A stretch of 64,000 nucleotides of DNA from Pseudobacteroides sp. (GCF_036567765.1 NZ_DATCTU010000007.1:163438-227437), one strand, 5' to 3'. Shown: positions 25,268-34,157, numbered from the stretch's first letter. The notes: generated from the letters alone by a model not told the origin. A program made the numbers and translations.

Positions 25268-26203
25268 ATGGGTAACAGGCATGAACTGTGGGAACTTCGG
25301 CAGATGCAGAGCCTGCCTTTGGAAGTGAAGATAGAAAAGAGTAGGCTCCGCATCCGGGAGTTTTATGAACACTTCAACGGCAAGGTTACGGTAAGCTTCA
25401 GCGGCGGGAAAGACAGCACCGTGCTCCTCCATCTGGTGCGGAGTATATATCCAGAGGTGGGTGCAGTGTTCTCGGATACCGGGCTTGAATTTATAGAAAT
25501 AAAAGAATTTGTAAAGACAATTGAAAATGTAACATGGGTTCGTCCTGACATGAGCTTTCGGCAGGTAATAGAGAAATATGGCTACCCTGTTGTGAGCAAG
25601 GAACAGGCCGACCTTATTGAAAGGGTACGGAATGGGGCAACAGGCAAAAAGATACGGCAGGCATTAACAGGGCTTAATGAGGATGGGAGTCCCACAAAGT
25701 ACAAGATATCCGAGCAGTGGAAGTACCTGCTGTCGGCACCATTTAAGATAAGCTGCCAATGCTGCAAGATAACTAAAAAAATGCCTATGGACAGCTTCTA
25801 CAAGGAAAGCGGTACATTTCCCTATATTGGGACCATGGCATGTGAGAGTATGCTCAGGCAGACCTCCTGGCTTCAAACCGGATGTAATGTGTTTGACGGA
25901 AATAAAATTTCATCAAAGCCGCTTTCATTCTGGATGGAAGATGACATATGGAAATACATCAATATATTTGATGTGCCGTACTGCAAAATATATAAACCCG
26001 AATTCGGAGGCTATTTAAGGACTGGATGTGTTTTTTGCATGTTCGGTGTCCACCTTGAGGAACAGCCCAACCGCTTTCAAAAATTGCAGAAAACTCATCC
26101 AAAGCTATGGCGCTATTGTATGCGGGACTGGGAGGACGGCGGTCTTGGACTTCGACAGGTGCTTGACTATATGGGAGTACCCTATGAAAACTATATGCTG
26201 TAA
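25268..26203 (+). CDS. phage PAPS-reductase/ATP-pyrophosphatase family protein
   Basis: A 311-residue protein with the PP-loop S-F-S-G-G-K-D-S-T-V-L-L near residue 45, so it activates a substrate by adenylation. Cysteines C-Q-C-C-K near 165 and C-V-F-C near 258 could hold a metal or carry sulfur. Known relatives include PAPS reductase and DndC of DNA phosphorothioation. Phage members lack a proven substrate. It sits between the small terminase and three DNA methyltransferases, so sulfur-based DNA or tRNA modification is possible (inference). Confidence 0.85.
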   Translation: MGNRHELWELRQMQSLPLEVKIEKSRLRIREFYEHFNGKVTVSFSGGKDSTVLLHLVRSIYPEVGAVFSDTGLEFIEIKEFVKTIENVTWVRPDMSFRQVIEKYGYPVVSKEQADLIERVRNGATGKKIRQALTGLNEDGSPTKYKISEQWKYLLSAPFKISCQCCKITKKMPMDSFYKESGTFPYIGTMACESMLRQTSWLQTGCNVFDGNKISSKPLSFWMEDDIWKYINIFDVPYCKIYKPEFGGYLRTGCVFCMFGVHLEEQPNRFQKLQKTHPKLWRYCMRDWEDGGLGLRQVLDYMGVPYENYML

Positions 26204-26216
26204 AGGAGCTGGAGAT

Positions 26217-27545
26217 ATGGAATTAAAAACAATAAAAATATCCGAACTGAAAGAGCATCCCAAAAATCCAAGGGTGCATCCCGACTCGGCACTAAAAAAG
26301 CTTGAGGTGTCAATTGCACAGTTCGGCTGGACAAATCCCGTCCTTGTCAGTAAGGACGGATACATTCTTGCAGGTCATGCCAGGGTAAAGGCTGCACAGC
26401 GGATGGGAATCACCGAGGTTCCTGCGCTGTTTTTAGACCTGGAGGGTGAACGGGCTACAGCATATCTGATTGCAGACAACCGCCTGCAGGATGAGACCTT
26501 TTGGGATGAAGGGCTGTTGGCTGAACTGTTTACAGGCTTTGAAGAAACGGGATTTGATGTGTCCCTGACAGGCTTCTCGGAGGAGGAAATATTTGATTTG
26601 CTGAACGGTGCTTCTGCAGATCATGCAGTGGAGGATGACTTTGACACTGGGAAAGCCAAATCGGAAATAGAGGCAAAGGGTGCTAAAACAAAGCCGGGTG
26701 ATATTTGGATGCTTGGAAGGCACAGATTGATGTGTGGATACAGCGGCAGCCAGGAGGATGTTATAAGGCTGATGGATGGAAAGCATGCACAGCTTTGTGT
26801 GGCTTCTCCACCAGTGGGATGTATAAAGGATTATGAGGAAAAAGGTATTGATGCTTGGTTTGAAGCAATGCGGCCAGCCATAGGCAACATATGTAGGCAT
26901 TCGGATATCGCAGTTATAAGCATTGACGATTTAATGGTGACGGGAAGCCAGTTCATAGAGCCGACCAGTGACTACAGCATACAGCTGTTTAGGGAAAACG
27001 GGTTTCGTCCCATATGGAAGCGTATCTGGCAGAAGCAGGGTATATCGTCAGGCATGCCTTCCTACCATACTGTGAGCAATAAGCCGCAGCCGCAGAGCGA
27101 GGATATCATTGCCTTTACCATGAACGGCGAAACAGTGGAGTGTGCGGTTGATGAGTATGCCGGGGTTTATGGCTTTGCCGGGCATGCATACAGGTTTGTT
27201 AAAAGGCTGACCAAGGATGAGCGTAAAGCCTGGGGCTTTAAGAAGATATGGCAGATTGCTGTTGTGCAAAAGAGGGAGGGTCAGCCTGCAACATTTCCGG
27301 TGGAGCTGCCATGGCGGTGCATCAAGCTTCACAGTGACAGGGGCGGAATAGTGCTTGAGCCGTTCTCAGGTAACGGTACGGTAATTATTGCCTGTGAGCA
27401 GACCGACAGGGTCTGCCATGCCATGGAGAAGGAATCGTTATATGTCGACCTTGCGGTTAAGCGCTGGGTACAGTTTACCGGCGGGGAGGATGAAGTATTT
27501 CTGCTTCGAGGCAATGATAAAATTCCGTATTCAGAATTAAAATAG
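26217..27545 (+). CDS. ParB-like domain / DNA methyltransferase with atypical SPPV motif
   Basis: A 442-residue two-domain protein. Residues about 1-130 are a ParB N-terminal-like domain (L-A-G-H-A-R-V-K-A-A). Residues about 155-440 are an N4/N6 methyltransferase with SAM-binding motif L-E-P-F-S-G-N-G-T near 385. The catalytic motif IV, usually SPPY, reads S-P-P-V-G here (about 198), so the aromatic residue is lost and activity may be altered. The start at 26217 follows AAAGGAG; the frame back to 26028 lies inside the previous gene. Confidence 0.85.
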   Translation: MELKTIKISELKEHPKNPRVHPDSALKKLEVSIAQFGWTNPVLVSKDGYILAGHARVKAAQRMGITEVPALFLDLEGERATAYLIADNRLQDETFWDEGLLAELFTGFEETGFDVSLTGFSEEEIFDLLNGASADHAVEDDFDTGKAKSEIEAKGAKTKPGDIWMLGRHRLMCGYSGSQEDVIRLMDGKHAQLCVASPPVGCIKDYEEKGIDAWFEAMRPAIGNICRHSDIAVISIDDLMVTGSQFIEPTSDYSIQLFRENGFRPIWKRIWQKQGISSGMPSYHTVSNKPQPQSEDIIAFTMNGETVECAVDEYAGVYGFAGHAYRFVKRLTKDERKAWGFKKIWQIAVVQKREGQPATFPVELPWRCIKLHSDRGGIVLEPFSGNGTVIIACEQTDRVCHAMEKESLYVDLAVKRWVQFTGGEDEVFLLRGNDKIPYSELK

Positions 27546-27552
27546 GAGACCG

Positions 27553-27653
27553 CCGCAGGTCTCTTTGGGGACACAGTGCAAACACACCGCCAACCGCTCC
27601 GGGCGGGTGCTGGTTTACTCCTTTTCCCACTGTGTCCTCAAAAAGACCTGCGG
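27553..27653 (+). repeat. long imperfect palindrome (26-bp arms) between methyltransferase and radical SAM genes
   Basis: Bases 27553-27578 pair with 27628-27653 across 26 positions with only two G-U pairs. The 49-base loop holds a smaller GC stem (CACCGCC with GGCGGGTG). A competing short hairpin, GAGACC/GGTCTC (27546-27566), overlaps the left arm. The arms contain GGGGACACAGTG, which resembles the ends of small palindromic REP/MITE-like elements. It could be a mobile palindrome or a regulatory RNA; the sequence alone does not decide. Confidence 0.7.
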
Positions 27654-27720
27654 ACATATGAAGGGGACTCACTTTTATTTGGTGGGTTCTTTTTATTTTG
27701 CGCCGGGGGAGGTGGATGCT

Positions 27721-28596
27721 TTGAGGGTGGGCTTGATTAATATGGAGCCGCAGTACATCAATATTGCAATAGAAAAGCTGAGGCTGTTCCATCAATGCAG
27801 CGGAGACAGCGTGGAGGACTATATGCCGGAAAGCAGGGACTGTTATGACAAAATTTACTGCAGCAGCATTTTCAGCTTTACCGACAAAACCCAAGTTCCC
27901 ACGGATGCCGTATGCGGCGGCACGGGATTTGATATTACAAGCAGGCTGCCTCCTGAGGTTGAGGAGATGAAACCAAAGCTGAATATTGGTTTTACCACAC
28001 GGGGCTGTATACGGAATTGTGGTTTTTGTGTGGTGCCGAAAAAGGAAGGTGCAATTCGGGCGGTGGGAGATATCTACGATTTTTGGGACGGTGTGTCAAA
28101 GAAAATCATTATTTTAGACAACAACCTCACCGCACTGCCCGAGCAGTTTTACAAAATATGCGGGCAGATACGCAAGGAAAATCTCAAGGTTGACTACAAC
28201 CAGGGTCTGGATATTCGGCTCATAACAAAGGAAATGACGAGAGAGCTTGCCTCAATCAAACATGAAGAGTATCATTTTGCATTTGATTATCCAGGACTTG
28301 AGCCGGTAATCAGAGAAAAGACAGCCACTCTTATAGGAAACGGTATCAAAAGAAGCACCTTTTATGTCCTTGTAGGCTATAACACAACCATACAAGAGGA
28401 TTTGCACCGGCTCAGGGTATTGAGGGAGCTTAAGCAAAATGCCTATGTCATGCGGTACAAACGGGAAAGGGTGTATATTCCCATCGCAAGATGGGCGAAT
28501 AACCACAGCTGGTTTCAGGCAATCAGCTTTGAGGATTTTTTGAAACGGCCAGAAAATGAAAAAGCCTACAGAGATTTGATAGAGCTATATATTTAA
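27721..28596 (+). CDS. phage radical SAM protein
   Basis: A 291-residue protein with the radical SAM cluster motif C-I-R-N-C-G-F-C (C-x3-C-x2-C) at about residues 96-103. An N-terminal domain (about 1-90) resembles the cobalamin-binding-type lead domain of such enzymes. The TTG start at 27721 lies eight bases after GGGGGAGG and gives L-R-V-G-L-I-N-M-E-P, a normal opening; frame further upstream belongs to the palindrome. Substrate unknown; the neighbours are DNA methyltransferases and a PAPS-reductase-like protein. Confidence 0.85.
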   Translation: MRVGLINMEPQYINIAIEKLRLFHQCSGDSVEDYMPESRDCYDKIYCSSIFSFTDKTQVPTDAVCGGTGFDITSRLPPEVEEMKPKLNIGFTTRGCIRNCGFCVVPKKEGAIRAVGDIYDFWDGVSKKIIILDNNLTALPEQFYKICGQIRKENLKVDYNQGLDIRLITKEMTRELASIKHEEYHFAFDYPGLEPVIREKTATLIGNGIKRSTFYVLVGYNTTIQEDLHRLRVLRELKQNAYVMRYKRERVYIPIARWANNHSWFQAISFEDFLKRPENEKAYRDLIELYI

Positions 28597-28619
28597 ATTC
28601 GAAGGAAGTGACTTGTGAT

Positions 28620-29879
28620 ATGGAAATACGGAAAATTGAAACATTGAAAATAAAGCCTGCAGAATACAATCCGAGAAAAGACCTTAAACCGGGAGACAGG
28701 GAGTATGAACAGATAAAGCGCAGTATAAAGGAGTTCGGATATTTGGACCCTGTGATCGTCAACAGCGACCTTACAATTGTAGGGGGCCACCAGCGCTGGA
28801 AGGTTCTCAAGGACTTGGGATACAAGGAAATTGACTGTGTGGTGGTGGAGCTTGACAAGACAAAGGAGAAGGCGCTAAACATTGCCCTCAACAAGATTTC
28901 CGGCGAATGGGACATACCCCTTTTGAAAGAATTGATTGATTCTCTGGACAAAGAAATGTTTGATGTTTCACTTACCGGCTTTGATGCCGCCGATATTGAC
29001 GAGCTGTTCGGAAAAGGCGGTGACAAAGAAGTCAAGGAGGACGATTTTGACGCGGATAAGGCTGCGGAGGAAATATCAAACCCTGTTACAAGAAATGGAG
29101 ACATTTGGCTTCTCGGGAAGCACAGGCTGATGTGCGGAGACAGCACCATTTTACAGGATGTGCTTACACTGATGGACGGTAAAAAGGCTAATACCTGTGT
29201 TACCGATCCTCCGTACAATGTAGACTACACCGGGGCTACCAAGGATGCTCTGAAAATAAAGAACGACAGGCTGGAGGACGGAAAATTCTATGAATTTCTG
29301 CTTTCGGCTTTTAAAAATGTATTTGAAGTATTGGATAACGGCGGAGGCATTTATGTGTTCCATGCGGACACCGAAGGTTTGAACTTCAGGAAGGCTTTCA
29401 AGGATGCTGGATTCCACCTTGCCAATGTATGTATATGGGTTAAGCAGTCCATGGTACTCGGTAGGAGCGACTACCAGTGGCAGCATGAGCCTGTGTTGTA
29501 TGGTTGGAAGCCGACAGGTAGCCATAAGTGGTATTCAGACAGGAAGCAGACCACTATCTGGAACTTTGACAGACCGTCAAAGAATGTGGAGCATCCGACA
29601 ATGAAGCCTGTTAACTTGGTAGCTTACCCTATAAAAAACAGCAGCCTTTCAAACTGTATCGTGCTGGACCCCTTTGGAGGTAGCGGTTCAACTCTGATTG
29701 CCAGTGAGCAGTTGGGGCGTATCTGCAACACCATGGAGCTTGATGAGAAATACTGCGATGTAATTGTAAAAAGATTTATCAACCAAGCTGAGAGAACCGA
29801 TGATGTTTTCCTACTAAGGAATGGAAGTAAGCTTTCATGGGATGAAGTTGAAAAAGAAAAACAGACAATTAAACAGTAA
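28620..29879 (+). CDS. ParB-like domain / DNA methyltransferase (DPPY type)
   Basis: A 419-residue protein. The ParB N-terminal-like domain covers about residues 1-120 (I-V-G-G-H-Q-R-W-K-V-L). The methyltransferase part has T-D-P-P-Y-N-V near residue 197 and L-D-P-F-G-G-S-G-S-T near 350, a complete set for N6-adenine or N4-cytosine methylation. It shares its architecture with the protein at 26217-27545, but here the catalytic motif is intact. It probably protects phage DNA from host restriction. Confidence 0.9.
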   Translation: MEIRKIETLKIKPAEYNPRKDLKPGDREYEQIKRSIKEFGYLDPVIVNSDLTIVGGHQRWKVLKDLGYKEIDCVVVELDKTKEKALNIALNKISGEWDIPLLKELIDSLDKEMFDVSLTGFDAADIDELFGKGGDKEVKEDDFDADKAAEEISNPVTRNGDIWLLGKHRLMCGDSTILQDVLTLMDGKKANTCVTDPPYNVDYTGATKDALKIKNDRLEDGKFYEFLLSAFKNVFEVLDNGGGIYVFHADTEGLNFRKAFKDAGFHLANVCIWVKQSMVLGRSDYQWQHEPVLYGWKPTGSHKWYSDRKQTTIWNFDRPSKNVEHPTMKPVNLVAYPIKNSSLSNCIVLDPFGGSGSTLIASEQLGRICNTMELDEKYCDVIVKRFINQAERTDDVFLLRNGSKLSWDEVEKEKQTIKQ

Positions 29880-29894
29880 GTGGGTGGTGAGGAT

Positions 29895-31772
29895 ATGAGT
29901 GATAAGCTGACACTGGGTAGTTTGTTTGATGGAAGCGGAGGCTTTCCTCTAGGGGCACTGCTAAACGGTATCGTCCCCATATGGGCAAGTGAAATTGAGC
30001 CATTTCCTATAAGGGTGACAACAAAGAGACTTCCGTTTGTCAAACACTATGGTGATATACGAAAAATAAACGGTGCGGAGATAGAGCCAGTGGACATTAT
30101 AACCTTCGGCTCACCCTGTACCGATATGTCGGTAGCTGGGAAAAGAGCCGGGCTTGACGGAAAGCAGTCGGTGCTTTTCCATGAAGCCATCAGAATCATC
30201 AAGGAAATGAGGTGTAAAACCAATGGAATGTATCCAAGATTCATCGTGTGGGAAAACGTGCCGGGCGCGTTCTCAAGCGGAAAGGGAGAGGATTTTAGGG
30301 CAGTCCTTGACGAAATCGCAAAAATCAAGGATGAAGCCGCTCATGTTCCTTTGCCTGACAAAAATAAATGGCTGTGCGCAGGAGAGGTCTTGGGAGATGA
30401 TTTTTCCATTGCATGGCGAACTGTTGACGCCCAATTTTGGGGAGTCGCCCAGAGACGCCGTAGAATCTACCTTGTCGCAGATTTTGCAGAAGGATGTGCC
30501 GGAAAAATATTATTTGAGTTCGAAGGCCTGTCAGGGTATTCTCCGAAGGGCGTCTGCCCGTGGGAAACAGCTTCCCGAAATGCTGAGGATTGCATTGGAA
30601 TGCCAGTCAGCTTTGAACCTGGAGCCGCCTCAAGATTAGGAGGACACTATTGGGATAATTCCACCTGCAGCCTTCGGGCGCAAATGGGTGACAATCAGCT
30701 TGCTGTTGCAATTGAAAATCATCCTTCTGATAGCAGAGTAGGCATTGATGACAGCGGAACCATCCAAACCCTGACCGGACGGATGGGAACTGGAGGCGGG
30801 AATGTTCCCCTTGTCATGAATGAATGCAAGGAAAATGATAAAATTGCTCCTCCCATTCACAATGAGCAGTGTGTTAATATTCCATTCTGCAAAGGAACAA
30901 GACCTCATAATAAGGAAGAAGCACAAAAATGGGATCATGCTAAAAAGGCAAACACAATAAATACCTTTGATGTAGGGGAGCAAAGGGCGAATGAACTTAT
31001 TGTCAAAGCTTACGGCATCTGCTCCGACAAGAGCAATTCGATGCTTTCTGATAATCCGAACAGCGGTATCTATGAAGCGGACACCAGCAGGACACTTGAC
31101 GGTACGGGTGGAAATCCGGCATGCAACCAGGGAGGGATAGCAGTGGTTGCACTGCAGGGGAACATGATCGGCAGAGAAGATAAAAATGGCCCGCGGGGTG
31201 ATGGAATCAATGAGGATATAAGCTTCACCTTAAATACAATAGACCGGCATGCCGTGGCATTTGCCATGACTACTGGCTGTTATGCAGAAGTCAATGAGGA
31301 AGTTGTTGCACCGCTGATGGCAAGGGATTACAAGGATGCACAGATTGTAACCGAGCCGGCCAGCTTTTATCCTCAAATGAAAGCGGAAAGCCAGTGCTTT
31401 CGTCAGGACGGAAAAGCTAACACCCTTGTTAACGGCACAAATCCCGGCTGCCATAACGGAGTTGTAGGAACTGAATATACAGTAAGAAGATTAACACCCA
31501 CTGAGTGTGCATTGCTCCAAGGCTTTCCTGCCGATTGGTGTTCAAGATTGGAAACTAAAAATCCAACAGAAGATGAAATAAACTGGTGGAGCAAGGTCTT
31601 TGAAGAACACCGTATAATTATGGGAACAAGTACAAAGCCCAAAAGCAGAAGCCAGATCATTAAATGGCTTAGGAATCCTTACTCGGATGCTGCTGAATAT
31701 AAAATGTGGGGCAACGGTGTCGCGCTTCCTTGTGTTTGCTTTGTTCTGGCAGGAATTGCATGGGTAATTTAA
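29895..31772 (+). CDS. C5-cytosine DNA methyltransferase with long repeat-rich insert
   Basis: A 625-residue Dcm-type enzyme. Catalytic G-S-P-C-T-D-M lies near residue 72, W-E-N-V-P-G near 118, and Q-R-R-R-R-I-Y near 186. The C-terminal motifs resume at about 535 (R-R-L-T-P-T-E-C-A-L-L-Q-G-F-P). Between them is an insert of about 300 residues made of loosely repeated units containing T-L (for example I-Q-T-L-T-G, R-T-L-D-G-T, F-T-L-N-T-I, N-T-L-V-N-G), which probably forms an extended target-recognition region. ATG 29895 is preferred over GTG 29880 on spacing. Confidence 0.9.
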   Translation: MSDKLTLGSLFDGSGGFPLGALLNGIVPIWASEIEPFPIRVTTKRLPFVKHYGDIRKINGAEIEPVDIITFGSPCTDMSVAGKRAGLDGKQSVLFHEAIRIIKEMRCKTNGMYPRFIVWENVPGAFSSGKGEDFRAVLDEIAKIKDEAAHVPLPDKNKWLCAGEVLGDDFSIAWRTVDAQFWGVAQRRRRIYLVADFAEGCAGKILFEFEGLSGYSPKGVCPWETASRNAEDCIGMPVSFEPGAASRLGGHYWDNSTCSLRAQMGDNQLAVAIENHPSDSRVGIDDSGTIQTLTGRMGTGGGNVPLVMNECKENDKIAPPIHNEQCVNIPFCKGTRPHNKEEAQKWDHAKKANTINTFDVGEQRANELIVKAYGICSDKSNSMLSDNPNSGIYEADTSRTLDGTGGNPACNQGGIAVVALQGNMIGREDKNGPRGDGINEDISFTLNTIDRHAVAFAMTTGCYAEVNEEVVAPLMARDYKDAQIVTEPASFYPQMKAESQCFRQDGKANTLVNGTNPGCHNGVVGTEYTVRRLTPTECALLQGFPADWCSRLETKNPTEDEINWWSKVFEEHRIIMGTSTKPKSRSQIIKWLRNPYSDAAEYKMWGNGVALPCVCFVLAGIAWVI

Positions 31773-31796
31773 AAAGACATTTCCATCGATAATTAG

Positions 31797-31833
31797 CTTG
31801 CTTTTCTGTGCGTTCAGAGTGATTAATGTACTA
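31797..31833 (+). promoter_or_regulatory. repeated promoter element, copy 1
   Basis: One of four near-identical 37-38 base elements: TTGCTT, 18 bases containing TGTGCGTTCAGAGTG, then ATTAAT. It lies 37 bases before the ATG of the 31871 gene. Confidence 0.75.
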
Positions 31834-31870
31834 CCAGGGAATCACCTGAAAATGAAAGGAGCGGGTTTCA

Positions 31871-32203
31871 ATGTTAAAAAAGGTTCTGATTACAAGGAAA
31901 GCGGTAAACATCGAGGAGCTTAAGAACAGGACGGGGCTGGAACGAGACAAGGTAGACTTTACGGTTGAAAAGGTTGTGGAGCTGCCAAAAGACCAATACG
32001 AATTTTTTATAAACAACCTTCTCAGGGACTTCGATTTTATAGAGGAAAACAAAGCGCTAATGTATGTGGATGAATATAGAGTATGGCACTGTATCCTTAT
32101 AAAAGCCGAAGACGGAGCAGACGGAATATTGGTTGAGGCAGAGGGATATTCCTACCCGAGGTACACCAGCTACATAGAAAGCGTTGAGGAAATAAAAAAA
32201 TAA
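31871..32203 (+). CDS. moron-like cassette gene 1, unknown protein (110 residues)
   Basis: A soluble acidic protein with an N-terminal helix-rich part and a C-terminal beta-rich part (W-H-C-I-L-I-K-A near residue 78). No family recognised with confidence. It has its own copy of the repeated promoter upstream, GAAAGGAG as ribosome site, and a terminator 17 bases after its stop codon, so it is an independent transcription unit. Confidence 0.65.
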   Translation: MLKKVLITRKAVNIEELKNRTGLERDKVDFTVEKVVELPKDQYEFFINNLLRDFDFIEENKALMYVDEYRVWHCILIKAEDGADGILVEAEGYSYPRYTSYIESVEEIKK

Positions 32204-32220
32204 AAAAAGGCTTGGATGGA

Positions 32221-32244
32221 GGGGAGACTGAAAAAGGTCTTCCC
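32221..32244 (+). terminator. terminator of cassette 1
   Basis: GGGGAGAC (32221-32228) pairs with GTCTTCCC (32237-32244), with an eight-base loop and one G-U pair, followed by TTCATCTTT. Confidence 0.65.
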
Positions 32245-32270
32245 TTCATCTTTATAAACAGCAGGAACCG

Positions 32271-32308
32271 CTTGACTTTGTGTGCTTTTAGAGTGATTAA
32301 TGTAACTA
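32271..32308 (+). promoter_or_regulatory. repeated promoter element, copy 2
   Basis: TTGACT, an 18-base spacer with TGTGCTTTTAGAGTG, then ATTAAT. It is the most divergent copy but keeps the spacing. It lies 25 bases before the ATG of the 32334 gene. Confidence 0.7.
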
Positions 32309-32333
32309 CAAAATAAACTTTTGGAGGTGCCTT

Positions 32334-32624
32334 ATGAGCGGAGCGGCTGATATTAAAATTGTGGATGTTGGGCTTCCGGGACGGCTATATACAGAAAGGC
32401 TTTCCATGACGGAAGTAAACATGATAAAGGAGCAATTCAGGTTAGAGGCTGAAAAGCTTCTCAAGGAAGGACACAAGCATGTGGTGTACGGCATAAGAAG
32501 GCATGAAGGCCAATACTTTAACTTCGGGCTTACCCCCATTGATGATGAACAGGAATTTATAAAGCTCACGGATATGGAATACAGCGCAGGCACTGAGGTT
32601 ATTTATGCGGTGCATGCAAAGTGA
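32334..32624 (+). CDS. moron-like cassette gene 2a, unknown protein (96 residues)
   Basis: No family recognised. A small alpha/beta protein with a basic centre (H-K-H-V-V-Y-G-I-R-R). TTGGAGGTG precedes the ATG. It follows promoter copy 2 and is probably co-transcribed with the gene at 32669. Confidence 0.6.
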   Translation: MSGAADIKIVDVGLPGRLYTERLSMTEVNMIKEQFRLEAEKLLKEGHKHVVYGIRRHEGQYFNFGLTPIDDEQEFIKLTDMEYSAGTEVIYAVHAK

Positions 32625-32668
32625 ATGTTGACGGACCGGGAGTGTTGAAATAAAGGAGGGTTTTGAAA

Positions 32669-33133
32669 GTGGGCTATGACATTTATATTGGCGAAGCGGA
32701 AACAATAAATGGGGAAATACGGATTAAAAGAGCTATACAAGCTGCTGCTCCTGAATTTGGATTTGGAGATATCAGCGGCAGGGGTAACAGCAGGCATCCT
32801 GGGTATTCTCAGATGACCGAGTTTTGTAAAGCAACAGGGTTATATGAACTATTCTTTGATAAAAACACTGGATTGCTGCGTACTCATCCCGGTTGCTGTC
32901 CTATTGGGCAGGAACACCTTGAGTCCATCAGAAAAGCCAAGGAGAAATGGGAAGAAGGGCATCCGAACTGCAAGGAATTACTGCCGACAAAAGATAAGGA
33001 GCCGACTTTGAATCGTAATGATGAACGGGAAGGCAATCAATATGATTGGTTCTACGCAAGGCTTATATGGTACGAATTCTGGTTTGAATGGGCGCTGATG
33101 AACTGCAAGAAGCCTTCAATCTCAAACAGCTGA
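32669..33133 (+). CDS. moron-like cassette gene 2b, unknown protein (154 residues)
   Basis: A soluble protein with M-G-Y-D-I-Y-I-G-E-A-E at the start, a Gly/His patch (R-G-N-S-R-H-P-G-Y-S) and aromatic clusters near the end (W-Y-E-F-W-F-E-W). The GTG start at 32669 is eight bases after AAAGGAGGG; the in-frame TTG at 32663 is too close. No known family is recognised. Confidence 0.6.
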   Translation: MGYDIYIGEAETINGEIRIKRAIQAAAPEFGFGDISGRGNSRHPGYSQMTEFCKATGLYELFFDKNTGLLRTHPGCCPIGQEHLESIRKAKEKWEEGHPNCKELLPTKDKEPTLNRNDEREGNQYDWFYARLIWYEFWFEWALMNCKKPSISNS

Positions 33134-33178
33134 CCAACGGCATTTCTGAAAACAGAATAATTAATAGTTGGGATAATT

Positions 33179-33199
33179 AAGGGGTCTAAAGGACTCCTT
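33179..33199 (+). terminator. terminator-like hairpin of cassette 2
   Basis: AAGGGGTC (33179-33186) pairs with GACTCCTT (33192-33199), with one G-U pair, followed by TGATT. It lies 46 bases after the 32669 gene. Confidence 0.5.
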
Positions 33200-33261
33200 T
33201 GATTATGTGCTGAAATGCTTTGATATAAAGGGTCTTGAGTATAAAAAAGAATCAGAATTCA

Positions 33262-33298
33262 CTTGCTTTTCTGTGCATTCAGAGTGATTAATGTACTA
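33262..33298 (+). promoter_or_regulatory. repeated promoter element, copy 3
   Basis: Differs from copy 1 by a single base in 37 (TGTGCATTC instead of TGTGCGTTC). It lies 35 bases before the ATG of the 33334 gene. Confidence 0.75.
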
Positions 33299-33333
33299 AG
33301 GGGAAACCCAAATAAGTACAGGAGGGATTCAAT

Positions 33334-34101
33334 ATGGACCGTAAAGAAATGATAAGGCTGCTTGAGGCTCACAGCGGAACAAAAGCTAAATATATGGGAG
33401 CGCCAAGCTTCGACTACCAGATTGAAATCAGAGGCGAAACCTACAGGATAGCAAAAAACGGTGTAATGAAAGACGGAGTTGGAAACGAGGTTGATTTTGA
33501 AGCGGTACTCCAGCTGACTGTTGAGGGAATACCGGAGGATAACTTTACCGCAGAAGAAACCCAAGAGGATGTTTTGCTTGAAATATCGGTGCCCATGGAG
33601 GGCCACACAGGACAAACACTCCGCAATATCGTGAACATGGTATACAGCAAGCAGGAGCATCTTAAAAAGGCTTTTGGAATTGAAACGGATATTGTAAGCA
33701 CGGAATTTGTAGAAGTACTAAATGCTGAGGGCGTTAAAACCCTGGAGCAGTTCAAGGAACTTGCTGGAAGGATAGGCACAGGCAAATGCCATGGCATAAG
33801 CTTTGATTTTGATGAAAACACAATAGCTTTCAAGTTTGGAATACGATCTGAAGAATCTGATAAGGTGGATGCAGCCACAAAGCTGGTGGCGCTTTTGAAT
33901 AAAAGCGCAAAGGAACAAAAGCATGCTTCCTTTAAGCCTTCCGCCGATGACAATATGAAGTTTACCATGAGGGTTTGGCTGATACGGCTTGGTTTTGTGG
34001 GTTATGAATATAAGGAGGCGCGAAAGACCCTGTTGAAGTCCCTTGAAGGAAATGCGGCGTTCCGTAACGGAAAGGGTGAAAAAGAGGCTGTTGGCGCATG
34101 A
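33334..34101 (+). CDS. moron-like cassette gene 3, conserved phage protein ('virulence-related' type)
   Basis: A 255-residue protein of a type common in clostridial prophages and often labelled virulence-related without evidence of function. Landmarks are G-A-P-S-F-D-Y-Q-I near residue 23, P-M-E-G-H-T-G-Q-T-L-R-N near 88, and K-F-T-M-R-V-W-L-I-R-L-G-F near 210. An acidic linker separates the N-terminal third from the rest. It carries its own promoter copy, a CAGGAGGGA site and a strong terminator hairpin. Confidence 0.7.
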   Translation: MDRKEMIRLLEAHSGTKAKYMGAPSFDYQIEIRGETYRIAKNGVMKDGVGNEVDFEAVLQLTVEGIPEDNFTAEETQEDVLLEISVPMEGHTGQTLRNIVNMVYSKQEHLKKAFGIETDIVSTEFVEVLNAEGVKTLEQFKELAGRIGTGKCHGISFDFDENTIAFKFGIRSEESDKVDAATKLVALLNKSAKEQKHASFKPSADDNMKFTMRVWLIRLGFVGYEYKEARKTLLKSLEGNAAFRNGKGEKEAVGA

Positions 34102-34127
34102 ACAGACTTTAGATGAAATAAATGTTT

Positions 34128-34157
34128 TATATATGGGGCTTAAATGCCCCATATATA
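34128..34157 (+). terminator. terminator hairpin of cassette 3
   Basis: A perfect 12-bp stem (TATATATGGGGC with GCCCCATATATA) and a six-base loop, 26 bases after the 33334 gene. Confidence 0.6.

Noticed and set aside
27565..27720. N-terminal extension of the radical SAM protein
   Set aside because: It is a translation of the palindrome; the TTG at 27721 has a better ribosome site and a normal family start.
28523..29218. Leftward 231-codon open frame
   Set aside because: Shadow of the DPPY methyltransferase gene, Ser-rich and without a start context.
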